Positions 17,881-27,111 of a stretch of 64,000 bases of DNA are shown here, piece by piece. Location of the stretch: positions 62,001-126,000 of the forward strand of contig NZ_PYFX01000001.1 in NCBI RefSeq assembly GCF_003020115.1. The letters are read 5' to 3'. The first letter of the stretch is position 1; each line of letters opens with the position of its first letter. The notes under the pieces are model-generated. The model did not search any database and had not been told where the DNA came from. It was given only the letters and a program-made list of their open reading frames with translations. Origin of the DNA: Bradyrhizobium sp. MOS002 (GTDB lineage: Bacteria; Pseudomonadota; Alphaproteobacteria; Rhizobiales; Xanthobacteraceae). The position numbers and the translations under genes were made by a program.

Positions 17881-17945
17881 CCCTCACCCCACCCTCTCCC
17901 CGTAAAGAACGGGGAGAGGGTGGGAGAGAGCGATGCGTCCCTCAC
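17881..17945. repeat. Dispersed GC-rich palindrome, type C, copy 1
   Basis: CCCTCACCCCACCCTCTCCCC and its near complement GGGGAGAGGGTGGG enclose GTAAAGAAC. The same family recurs at about 20769, 32157, 52619 and 60967. It sits just past the stop of the EF-G-like gene and may help to end its transcript. Confidence 0.8.
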
Positions 17946-17961
17946 TGCGCGCGAGACAGAC

Positions 17962-20010
17962 TCACGCCGCGTGCTGGTGCGCTGCGATGATCTGGTCGGC
18001 GGCGCGGCCCGTGACTTCGGCCATGTGGTCGAACTGGCGGGTGAAGCTGCCGGCGCCCGCCGTGGCCGAGCGCAGCTCGACGATCAATTCGCCGATCTCC
18101 GCTTCCGGCATCATGGCGCGGACGCAGTCCCATCCGCTCCAGCCGTCGCGGGTGTCGAAGCCGAGAATCTGGCCGCGCCGCGCCGACAGGATCGCGTTGA
18201 TCTTGGCGGTGGCGTCGGTCGGGCAGACGATCTCGACCACGTGGATCGGCTCCAGCAGCACCGACTGGCATAGCGGCAGGCCTTCGTTGAGCCCGACCCG
18301 CGCCGCCGTGCGGAAGGCGAGGTCGGAGGAATCAACGCTATGATAGGAGCCATCGGTCAGCGTCACCTGCAAATCGGTGACCGGGAAACCGAGCGGGCCG
18401 CGTGCGAGCCCGTCGACGACGCCCTCTTCCACCGCGCCGATATAGTTGCGCGGGACCGCGCCGCCGACCACCTTCTCGGCGAACTTGAAGCCGTCGCCGC
18501 GCGGCAGCGGCCTGATGTCGAGCACGACATCGCCGAACTGGCCATGGCCGCCGGACTGCTTCTTGTGGCGACCGCGCTGGACGATCGGCTTGCGGATGGT
18601 TTCCTGATAGCCGATCGCGGGGGGATGCGAGGCGACCTTGACGCCGAAACGGTCGCGCAGCCGCTCGCTCGCGACGCGCAAGTGCATCTCGCCCTGCCCC
18701 CACAGCACGGTGTCGTGGGTCTGGGCGTTCATCACGACGACGAGCGAGGGATCCTCCTCGTGCAGCCGCGTCAGCGCCTGGCCGAGCTTGACGTCGTCCT
18801 TGCGATCGGTGGCCGCAACCGAGATCGCGAGCACCGGCGGAGTGGGTTCGCTGGCTGCGAGCGCTGCCGGCTGGGTCTTGCCGTTCGAGACCGTGTCGCC
18901 GGTCTTGATCGGGTCGAGCTTGGCTAGCGCCACCGTGTCGCCGGCTTCCGCCGCGGCACGCTTGGTGTCGTAGGCCCCGGTGACGGCGAGGATGCCGGAG
19001 ATGCGGCTGGCCCCGCCGGAGGAGGATTGCAGCGTGGCACCGTCGTCGAGATGGCCGGCGAGCATCCGCGTCAGCGACAGCTTGCCGCCGTGCTGCGAAT
19101 GCAGCGTCTTGAAGACGAAGCCGAGAGCGTCCCTGGTCTCGGGAACGCCGAGACGTTTTGCGGTCTCCGCGATACCGGGCGCCTCGTGACGCAACGCTTT
19201 CATCAAGCGCAGCACGCCGTTTTCGCGTGCGGCGGCGCCCAGCAGCACGGGGCAGATGAGCCCGTCGCGCAATTCGCGCGCGAGATCGTCGAACACGGCA
19301 TCGCGCGGCGGCGGAATGTCCTCGAGCAGCTGCTCCATCAGCGCATCGTCGTGATCGGCGAGCTTCTCCAGCATCGAGAAGCGGGCCTCCTTCTCGCGAT
19401 CGAGATCGCCGCCTTCGAGCGCGACCACTTCGGAGGCCTTGTGCTCGCGGTAAATGAACGCGCGCTCCAGCGCGAGATCGACAAAGCCCTCGATCAGCTC
19501 GTCCTTCCAGATCGGGATCTGGCGCAACACCAGCGGCACGCGCGAGGCGGGCTGGAGTATCTCGAGTGTCTGGCGGATGCGCTTGTTGGCGCGGTCGATC
19601 TTGTTGAGGAACAGGAAACGCGGGATCTTCAGCTCCTCCAGCTCGCGCAGAATGATCTGAAGTTGCGGCAGCTTCTTCTCGTCGGCTTCGCAGACCACGA
19701 TGGCGGCATCGACCGCAGGCAGCGCGGCGCGCATGTCGTGAGCAAATTCGACGGAACCGGGACAATCGAGAAAGGTGTAGCTGTCGCCCATGAAACTCGT
19801 GGTGACGGCAGTCAGCCCGACGGTCATCTTGTGATGACGAGCCTCTGGCGTGGCGTCGCCGACGGAGGTTCCGGCGTCGACGCTGCCGGCGCGCGGGATT
19901 GCGCCCGTTCGCGCCAGTATTGCTTCGAGAAGTGTGGTTTTACCGCTTTGGAAAGGGCCCACCAGCGCGATGCACCGTGGACCTCGGGGACTTCTGACGT
20001 CTTGTCCCAT
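17962..20010 (-). CDS. EF-G-like translational GTPase family protein
   Basis: A 682-aa paralogue of elongation factor G. The G domain has P-loop GPFQSGKTT (near residue 18), a switch I remnant HHKMTVGLTAV, G3 DCPGSVEF and G4 NKID. Domains II to V follow, with the domain IV-type segment RHKKQSGGHGQFGDV and a C-terminal EF-G fold (VEIVCPTDATAKINAIL). The histidine that follows DxPG in true EF-G (DTPGH) is serine here. The ATG at 20010 has AAGGAGG upstream. True fusA normally sits in the str operon, so this is a second, specialised copy; role unknown (ribosome stress or recycling are guesses). Confidence 0.9.
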   Translation of the reverse strand: MGQDVRSPRGPRCIALVGPFQSGKTTLLEAILARTGAIPRAGSVDAGTSVGDATPEARHHKMTVGLTAVTTSFMGDSYTFLDCPGSVEFAHDMRAALPAVDAAIVVCEADEKKLPQLQIILRELEELKIPRFLFLNKIDRANKRIRQTLEILQPASRVPLVLRQIPIWKDELIEGFVDLALERAFIYREHKASEVVALEGGDLDREKEARFSMLEKLADHDDALMEQLLEDIPPPRDAVFDDLARELRDGLICPVLLGAAARENGVLRLMKALRHEAPGIAETAKRLGVPETRDALGFVFKTLHSQHGGKLSLTRMLAGHLDDGATLQSSSGGASRISGILAVTGAYDTKRAAAEAGDTVALAKLDPIKTGDTVSNGKTQPAALAASEPTPPVLAISVAATDRKDDVKLGQALTRLHEEDPSLVVVMNAQTHDTVLWGQGEMHLRVASERLRDRFGVKVASHPPAIGYQETIRKPIVQRGRHKKQSGGHGQFGDVVLDIRPLPRGDGFKFAEKVVGGAVPRNYIGAVEEGVVDGLARGPLGFPVTDLQVTLTDGSYHSVDSSDLAFRTAARVGLNEGLPLCQSVLLEPIHVVEIVCPTDATAKINAILSARRGQILGFDTRDGWSGWDCVRAMMPEAEIGELIVELRSATAGAGSFTRQFDHMAEVTGRAADQIIAAHQHAA

Positions 20011-20161
20011 TCGCCGCCTCCTTGGTGTGGAGCTCGGCCCATGATTGGGTCGGCAAACGCCGATGCTCTGCCCGTCCCCGAGATTTGGCAAGCATCAAAC
20101 GTCGCTGCGGTGCGTCGTTGCCGGAATCGCGTCGGAGCGACGCGATTCACACACGGAGTTG

Positions 20162-20641
20162 TTAACGGCCCGGGCGCAGTTCCAGGCTCTCGAGGCCGGC
20201 GGCGACGTTGAGGCCGACCTGGCCCTGCACGCTGAGCGGCTGCAGCGCGATCGAATTGTTGGAGCCGCCGACCAGCACATTGCCACCGAGGCCGACACCG
20301 ACCGAGGCGCTGCCCTGCGCACCGGCGTAGGTGCCGGCGAGGTCGCCCGGTCCGAGCCGGTTTACCGGCGCGAACACACCCCAGGCGAGTGCCGTTTCCT
20401 GGGTGATGCCGAGGTCGAGGCCGACCTTGCGAATGGTCGCGACGTAACGGTCGTCCGGCAAACCATCGACACGCAGCACGCAGCCGAGATGGGTCACCGA
20501 CCCGACGATGAAGCCCACGCTGGCGCCGCCGCGGCATTCGAGCACGCCCACCTGAACCATCCGCGACTGCGCGCTGGCGCCCGCAACGGAGGCAACGAGG
20601 CTCGCAACGGCAAGCCCGGCGAGGAGGAGTGAGCGGCGCAT
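20162..20641 (-). CDS. DUF992 domain-containing exported protein
   Basis: A 159-aa protein with a signal peptide (RRSLLLAGLAVASLVASVAG, cleavage near ASAQ). The mature sequence starts VQVGVLECRGGASVGFIVGS and contains HLGCVLRVDG, both typical of DUF992 proteins of Rhizobiales. Glycine-rich strands in the C-terminal half (GVGLGGNVLVGGSNNSI) suggest a beta-rich, possibly envelope-anchored fold. The ATG at 20641 is preceded by GGAGA. It is monocistronic. Function unknown. Confidence 0.87.
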   Translation of the reverse strand: MRRSLLLAGLAVASLVASVAGASAQSRMVQVGVLECRGGASVGFIVGSVTHLGCVLRVDGLPDDRYVATIRKVGLDLGITQETALAWGVFAPVNRLGPGDLAGTYAGAQGSASVGVGLGGNVLVGGSNNSIALQPLSVQGQVGLNVAAGLESLELRPGR

Positions 20642-20768
20642 GAATATCTCCGGCGGTGAATGTGATGCGAGCAGAAAGGGCGCGGCACCCGTGACGCGCG
20701 ATGGTCTATGCCACAAGAGTCTTGGAGGTGCCAGATCGAACACGTCTAAAACCGAGTTCGCGGAGAGA

Positions 20769-20938
20769 GCCCTCACCCCACCCTCTCCCCGTAAGAACGG
20801 GGCGAGGGAGAGCACGAGCAGTGCGTCCCTCACTTCAAGGGCCGATCGAACTTCAGCGGGACGCCGCGAGCGTCCTTAACCTCTCCCCGCTCTTTGCGGG
20901 AAGAGGTCGGATCGCGCAGCGATCCGGGTGAGGGGCAT
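20769..20938. repeat. Dispersed GC-rich palindrome, type C, copy 2 (extended)
   Basis: Contains CCCTCACCCCACCCTCTCCCC, its partial complement GGGGCGAGGGAGAG, and further on CCTCTCCCCGCTCTTTGCGG followed by ...GGGTGAGGGGCATGG. It fills much of the 406-bp gene-free gap 20642-21047, which otherwise holds the terminator at 20999-21023. Confidence 0.75.
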
Positions 20939-20998
20939 GGCAGAATGTCGATCAGAGCAGAAGTCCATCCGACTCCGCTCATTCAAAACACGACAAAA

Positions 20999-21023
20999 AA
21001 AGGCCCGCGCGAAGCGGGCCTTT
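20999..21023 (-). terminator. Intrinsic terminator of the aminotransferase gene
   Basis: Stem AAAGGCCCGC / GCGGGCCTTT (10 bp) with a 5-nt loop, followed on the minus strand by a run of T (TTTTTTTG). It is 25 nt past the stop codon. Confidence 0.9.
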
Positions 21024-21047
21024 CCAATTTGCACTGTCGCGATAGCC

Positions 21048-22766
<1,719 letters not shown>

Positions 22767-23417
22767 ATGTACAAGCTTTATTCGATGCAGCGCTCGGGCA
22801 ACAGCTACAAGGTCCGCCTTGCGCTGGCGCTGCTGAACTTGCCTTACGAAGCGGTCGAGGTGGACATTCTGCGCGGCGAGAGCCGTACCCCGGACTTCCT
22901 GGCCAAGAATCCGTCCGGTCAGGTGCCGCTGCTCGAGGTCGGCGACGATCGCTATCTCGCCGAGTCCAACGCCATTCTCTGGTACGTCGCCGTCGGCACG
23001 CCGCTGGCGCCGGAGAACCGCATCGATCGCGCCGACGCGCTGCAATGGATGTTCTTCGAGCAGCACGCGCTGGAGCCGAACATCGGCGCGGCCTATTTCT
23101 GGCTGTCACTGGTGAGGGGCGGCCGCGACCTCCAGACTCATTCGCTGGAGGACTGGATGGAGCGCGGCTATGGCGCGCTCCAGGTGATGGAGAATCACCT
23201 CAAGACCAACGCCTATTTCGCCGCCCGCCAGCTCACGGTGGCCGACATCGCGCTGTACGGCTACACCCACCTGGCCGACCGCTGCGACTTCGACCTCTCG
23301 ACCTTCCCGGCGATCCGGGACTGGCTGAAGCGCGTGGAGGCGGCCCCCGGCTTCGTCGCAATGGACTGGCGGCCGGCCGACGTCGAGGACCCCGCCAGCA
23401 TCGCCGCGGGCGCCTGA
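22767..23417 (+). CDS. Glutathione S-transferase family protein
   Basis: A 216-aa GST. The thioredoxin domain starts MYKLYSMQRSGNSYKVRLAL; the serine of RSGNS is the likely glutathione-activating residue. Cis-proline motif NPSGQVPLLE and glutathione-binding LAESNAILWYVA follow. The helical domain holds QLTVADIALYGYTHLAD. The start ATG at 22767 gives the standard N-terminus; the frame is open further upstream but lacks similarity to the family. Sequence style is close to the gene at 5951-6541 (ESRT, LAxSNAI), so the two belong to the same GST branch. Substrate unknown. Confidence 0.92.
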   Translation: MYKLYSMQRSGNSYKVRLALALLNLPYEAVEVDILRGESRTPDFLAKNPSGQVPLLEVGDDRYLAESNAILWYVAVGTPLAPENRIDRADALQWMFFEQHALEPNIGAAYFWLSLVRGGRDLQTHSLEDWMERGYGALQVMENHLKTNAYFAARQLTVADIALYGYTHLADRCDFDLSTFPAIRDWLKRVEAAPGFVAMDWRPADVEDPASIAAGA

Positions 23418-23571
23418 GGCGTACCGCGCTCTGGCGAATAGCGGGCACAAGGGCCCCTCTCGCCGCAATCTCGCCATTTTAGGCGTGCTGGCCGCCGCAA
23501 TATTGCCGATTGCAACAGTGAAATTGTTCGATGTCGCGGGTGATTCGCTCGCGCGTTGAAGGATTTAGACC

Positions 23572-23748
23572 ATGATTCGGGCGTCCGGCACGGCAGGCTT
23601 TCAGGGCCCACCCGCTACGGTATCGTCTTCCCGGCTTGCCAATGCGGTCGCGGCCTCGCTCGCCGTCGCCGCTCTATCGCTGTGCCTGATCGTCACCCTG
23701 ACGGTGCTGTCGACCAAGGCGACCATGGCGATGGGCCTGCCGGTCTGA
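23572..23748 (+). CDS. Small single-pass membrane protein (58 aa)
   Basis: A 58-codon gene. The N-terminal 25 residues are polar (MIRASGTAGFQGPP). One helix follows (VAASLAVAALSLCLIVTLTVL), then a short tail MAMGLPV. A GAAGGA ribosome-binding site lies 8 nt before the ATG. It is followed 73 bp later by another tiny membrane-protein gene on the same strand. Function unknown; it could be an envelope stress or assembly peptide. Confidence 0.6.
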   Translation: MIRASGTAGFQGPPATVSSSRLANAVAASLAVAALSLCLIVTLTVLSTKATMAMGLPV

Positions 23749-23821
23749 TTCCCGCTTCATCCTGGACCCGCCTTCAAGGCGCCGCGTGGCCCGCGCCGAC
23801 CGGCATCGCGACAGGAAGTCG

Positions 23822-23980
23822 ATGAAATCACCTGTGGTCATCGTTGCAATCACCCTGACCGCGGCCATCCTCGTCGCGGCATCGCTGTTGATCTTCGTCG
23901 GCACGCGCAAGGGCCAGGGGACGTCGACGCTGAATGCGCCCGCGCTGCAACAACGGCTCAAGCACGCGCACTTGGTCTAA
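23822..23980 (+). CDS. Small single-pass membrane protein (52 aa)
   Basis: Fifty-two residues: MKSPVVIVAITLTAAILV starts a single hydrophobic helix, followed by a polar tail (NAPALQQRLKHAHLV). An AGGAAG site precedes the ATG. It lies with the small membrane gene at 23572 and ahead of the PAS gene, all on the plus strand. Function unknown. Confidence 0.6.
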   Translation: MKSPVVIVAITLTAAILVAASLLIFVGTRKGQGTSTLNAPALQQRLKHAHLV

Positions 23981-24109
23981 AATCATCCGAAAGCTTTGCA
24001 CGTGACCCCAAGCGCACCTTAAGCACAACGCGCGAAACCGCATCGCAATGGCGCAATGTTCGGTCAGTGTTGCCGCCTTACCTCGTTCAGGAAGGAGCGA
24101 GACAGGCCC

Positions 24110-24922
24110 ATGCGATTGGGATGGCGTGCGATCTCCGGTCCGGCGCTGACGGCAGCGACTTTGCTGCTGACGATGTTTTTCGATCGCTTCGTCCCCACTC
24201 CCTCGCTCGCGCCGCTGCTCGTCTGCATCGTGGCCCTCGCCGGCGCGCTCTCGGGCCCCGCTTCCGCCGTCGCCAGCGCAGCCATCGCCGTCATCGGCGC
24301 GGCACTGCTGCTCCTCAGCCAGCACGGCGTTTCAGGCCTTACCACGGCGGATATTATCCGGCTCGGCCTCCTGGCCGCGACGGCCGCGGGCACCGCAGGC
24401 ATCACCGGCCTCATGAGCCAGCGGCTGCTCGGCACGTTTGCCGCCGAGCGCCGGAGCCACGCCATCGCCGGGCGGCTGTCGGCCGCGCTCGACCAGGTCG
24501 ATATCGGCATCGTGCTGCTCGATGCCGAGACGCGCTCCGAATTCATCAACCGCGCGTTCCGCGATTATTTTGCGGTGCCGGACGACATCGCCGACGACAA
24601 GCCGCCGTTCATCGCGCTGATGTATCACGGCCGCGACACCGGCGCGTTCGAATTGCCCGAGGACGAGCTCGGCACCTTCATCGCACAGCGCATGGAGATG
24701 GTGCGGATCGGCGATGCCACGCCGATCAACATCGCCTTGCGCAATGGCGAGGTGTTGCGCTTCGTCTGTGCCGCGCTGCCCGATGGCGGCCGCATGCTGA
24801 GCTACACGCCCGTGACCGACCTCGTGCGTCACACCGATGCGCCGTCCCGCGCCGACTACTACCGCTCGCTGCGCGATCCCGCGGGCCGCAAGCTGATCCG
24901 GTATCTGCGCGTGGCGGAGTGA
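24110..24922 (+). CDS. Membrane-bound PAS-domain protein
   Basis: A 269-aa protein. Three to four N-terminal helices (residues about 8-105, including SLAPLLVCIVALAGALSG and DIIRLGLLAATAAGTAG) anchor it. A cytosolic PAS-like sensor follows: AALDQVDIGIVLLDAETRSEFINRA is the typical PAS start, continuing to about residue 240 (GGRMLSYTPVTDL). There is no kinase, GGDEF or HTH output domain, so the gene looks like a truncated sensor or a signalling partner. The C-terminus is short and basic (GRKLIRYLRVAE). The ATG at 24110 is chosen; 24056 is the alternative. Confidence 0.75.
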   Translation: MRLGWRAISGPALTAATLLLTMFFDRFVPTPSLAPLLVCIVALAGALSGPASAVASAAIAVIGAALLLLSQHGVSGLTTADIIRLGLLAATAAGTAGITGLMSQRLLGTFAAERRSHAIAGRLSAALDQVDIGIVLLDAETRSEFINRAFRDYFAVPDDIADDKPPFIALMYHGRDTGAFELPEDELGTFIAQRMEMVRIGDATPINIALRNGEVLRFVCAALPDGGRMLSYTPVTDLVRHTDAPSRADYYRSLRDPAGRKLIRYLRVAE

Positions 24923-24987
24923 TGCGCGATTGATCAGCACGTCCATCATCACGTATGAAGGACGCCTCATCGATCGCGGGAATTCAT

Positions 24988-25443
24988 ATGCCCCTCACCA
25001 TTCGACCCGTCACCAGGCCGGACTACGAACAATGGCTGCCGCTGTGGGACGGCTACAACGCCTTCTATGGCCGCTCCGGCCCGACCGCGCTCTCGCCCGA
25101 GATCACGCGCGTGACATGGCAGCGCTTTTTCGATGCCTATGAGCCGGTGCACGGATTGGTCGCCGAGAGCGACGGCCGCCTGCTGGGGATGACGAATTAT
25201 CTCTTTCACCGCAGCACCACCGCGATCGAGCCGTCCTGCTATCTGCAAGACCTGTTCACGACCGAGGCCGCACGCGGCAAGGGTGTCGGCTCGGCGCTGA
25301 TCCACGGCGTCTACGAGCGCGCTAAGCTCGTGGGATCGCCGCGCGTGTACTGGCAAACGCATGAGACCAACGTCACGGCGCAGCGCCTGTACGACAAGGT
25401 CGCCGAGCGATCCGGCTTCATTGTCTATCGCAAGATTTTCTGA
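24988..25443 (+). CDS. GNAT family N-acetyltransferase
   Basis: A 151-aa GNAT. The acetyl-CoA loop is RGKGVGSALIHGVYERAK, after strand CYLQDLFTTEAA. The C-terminal acceptor segment is YWQTHETNVTAQRLYDKVAERSGF. The ATG at 24988 gives MPLTIRPVTRPDYEQW, the standard N-terminus; an ATG 11 codons upstream is the alternative. A factor-independent terminator follows. Substrate unknown. Confidence 0.9.
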   Translation: MPLTIRPVTRPDYEQWLPLWDGYNAFYGRSGPTALSPEITRVTWQRFFDAYEPVHGLVAESDGRLLGMTNYLFHRSTTAIEPSCYLQDLFTTEAARGKGVGSALIHGVYERAKLVGSPRVYWQTHETNVTAQRLYDKVAERSGFIVYRKIF

Positions 25444-25558
25444 TCCCTCGTGATCGCGAGGCCTGTGGATAACTCTGCCTGTCACCCGCGCGTAACATAG
25501 CGGGGCTAGGCTGCAGCTGCGTCTGATCAGCCCCCCGTCACCGATCAAGCGCCCCAAA

Positions 25559-25603
25559 GCGGTCCCCGTCAGTCGCCGCGTCTGACAGGGGCCGCATTTT
25601 TTT
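25559..25603 (+). terminator. Intrinsic terminator after the GNAT gene
   Basis: A 14-bp stem with two mismatches (GCGGTCCCCGTCAG / CTGACAGGGGCCGC), 9-nt loop, then ATTTTTTTG. It is 115 nt past the stop codon. Confidence 0.75.
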
Positions 25604-25670
25604 GTCGGCAATTCCTTGTCGGCAGGTCCATGTCGGCAATTCCTTGTAGGCAGCTCCTTGTAGGCATGGC
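25602..25670. repeat. Five tandem ~14-bp degenerate repeats
   Basis: Units TTGTCGGCAATTCC, TTGTCGGCAGGTCCA, TGTCGGCAATTCC, TTGTAGGCAGCTCC and TTGTAGGCATGGC follow head to tail. They begin in the T-run of the terminator and end 79 bp before the aldo/keto reductase start. This is the only non-palindromic tandem array in the 306-bp gap 25444-25749. Confidence 0.7.
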
Positions 25671-25749
25671 AGCAACGCGGCGCGCGGCTTGCTGCGGCGA
25701 CGCACCGCAGTCACAATGCGCCCCTGCCTATCTCCGACAGGGATCTCCC

Positions 25750-26691
25750 ATGGAAATTCGTAACCTCGGCGCCTCCGGCCTGCGCGTGTCTGCGGTCGGC
25801 CTCGGCTGCAACAATTTCGGCCAGCGCACGGACCTGGAGACCTCGCGCAAGGTGATCCATCGCGCCCTCGATCTCGGCATCACGCTGTTCGACACCGCCG
25901 ACATCTATGCCGGCATGGGCGGTTCGGAAACGGTGCTCGGCGCCGTGCTCGGCGACCGCCGCAAGGACATCGTGCTCGCCACCAAATATTCCAAGCCGAT
26001 GGCCACCGACGGAACCAAACAGGGCGCTTCGCGCCGCTACATCATGAACGCCGTCGAGGCGAGCCTGACGCGGCTCAAGACCGACTACATCGATCTCTAT
26101 CAGCAGCACGATTACGACCCGCTGACGCCGATGGACGAGACGCTGCGCGCGCTCGACGATCTCATCCGTCAGGGCAAGGTACGCTACATCGGCAATTCCA
26201 ATTTCCCCGCCTGGCGCCTGGCGGAGGCCGAATTCACCGCGCGCGCGATGAATGTCAGCCGCTTCGTCTCCTGCCAGGATGAATACAGCCTGCTGGTGCG
26301 CGACATCGAAAAGGACCTGCTGCCGGCCGCACAAGAGTACAAGCTCGGCCTCCTGCCGTTCTTCCCGCTCGCAAGCGGGCTCCTCACCGGCAAGTACCAG
26401 CGCGGCGCGGCCGCCCCGACCGATACGCGCTTCGGCAAGGTACCGGCGTTACGCGACCGCTACGTCACGCCGCGCAACGAGGACATCGTCGAGAAGCTCA
26501 CGGCATTCGCGAAAGCGCGCGGGCACAGCACGCTCGAGCTCGCCTTCTCCTGGCTCGCCGCGCGCCCGCAGGTGTCGAGCGTGATTGCCGGCGCCACCCG
26601 CGTCGAGCAGGTCGAGGAGAACGTGAAGGCGATTGCGTGGAAGCTCGGTGCGGAGGAAATGTCGGAGATCGACAAGATCACGCTGGGCTGA
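25750..26691 (+). CDS. Aldo/keto reductase
   Basis: A 313-aa TIM-barrel oxidoreductase using NADPH. The catalytic tetrad is visible: D in LFDTADIY, Y in the same motif, K in LATKYSKP, and H in YQQHDYDP. The NADPH-binding tail is SVIAGATRVEQVEENV near residue 280. It resembles the YghZ/Gpr and Kv-beta-like branch. The ATG at 25750 follows AGGGATC; the longer frame starting at 25630 would run through the tandem repeats and is rejected. It converges on the haem monooxygenase gene 17 bp away. Substrate unknown. Confidence 0.93.
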   Translation: MEIRNLGASGLRVSAVGLGCNNFGQRTDLETSRKVIHRALDLGITLFDTADIYAGMGGSETVLGAVLGDRRKDIVLATKYSKPMATDGTKQGASRRYIMNAVEASLTRLKTDYIDLYQQHDYDPLTPMDETLRALDDLIRQGKVRYIGNSNFPAWRLAEAEFTARAMNVSRFVSCQDEYSLLVRDIEKDLLPAAQEYKLGLLPFFPLASGLLTGKYQRGAAAPTDTRFGKVPALRDRYVTPRNEDIVEKLTAFAKARGHSTLELAFSWLAARPQVSSVIAGATRVEQVEENVKAIAWKLGAEEMSEIDKITLG

Positions 26692-26708
26692 TCGTTGCGG
26701 CGTGCGCG

Positions 26709-27032
26709 CTACTTGGCGCCGCGCCCGACCGTCTGCATCACCTCGAAGCCCTCGAACTGGGGATGGCCGAGATAGGTCGGCTTGGTGTCGCCGGCCCGCG
26801 CATGCGCGGCACGAAAAGCATCCGATTTGGTCCAGGCCTCGAACGCGGCGTGGTTGGCCCACACCGTGTGCGAGGCGTACAGCGTGTGGTCCTCAAGCTC
26901 GGGCCCACGCAGAAGATGGAATTCAACGAAACCCGGCACCTTGTCGAGATGGGTGTCGCGCGAAAGCCAGACCTGCTCGAAGGCGGCCTCGGAGCCCTTG
27001 GCGACGCGGAAGCGGTTCATGGCGATGTACAT
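26709..27032 (-). CDS. IsdG/HmuQ-like haem-degrading monooxygenase (ABM domain)
   Basis: A 107-aa single ABM (antibiotic biosynthesis monooxygenase) domain beginning MYIAMNRFRVAKGSE. The three residues that define IsdG-type haem oxygenases are all present: N6, W67 (AFEAWTKS) and H77 (FRAAH). It would cleave haem to release iron in the cytosol. HmuQ/HmuD of Bradyrhizobium are the named relatives; those are near haem-uptake genes, whereas no hmu gene is near here. A quinol monooxygenase role is the alternative but would not need the N/W/H set. Confidence 0.8.
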   Translation of the reverse strand: MYIAMNRFRVAKGSEAAFEQVWLSRDTHLDKVPGFVEFHLLRGPELEDHTLYASHTVWANHAAFEAWTKSDAFRAAHARAGDTKPTYLGHPQFEGFEVMQTVGRGAK

Positions 27033-27111
27033 GGGAATGATCTCCTGATGTTCGGCCGATCATGTCGTCATTCCGGGACGCGCCGCAAGGCGCGGGCCTT
27101 GGAATCGCGGT

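Noticed and set aside
17748..17945. Insertion sequence remnant
   Set aside because: No transposase fragment or target duplication was seen; the elements are short palindromes that recur elsewhere.
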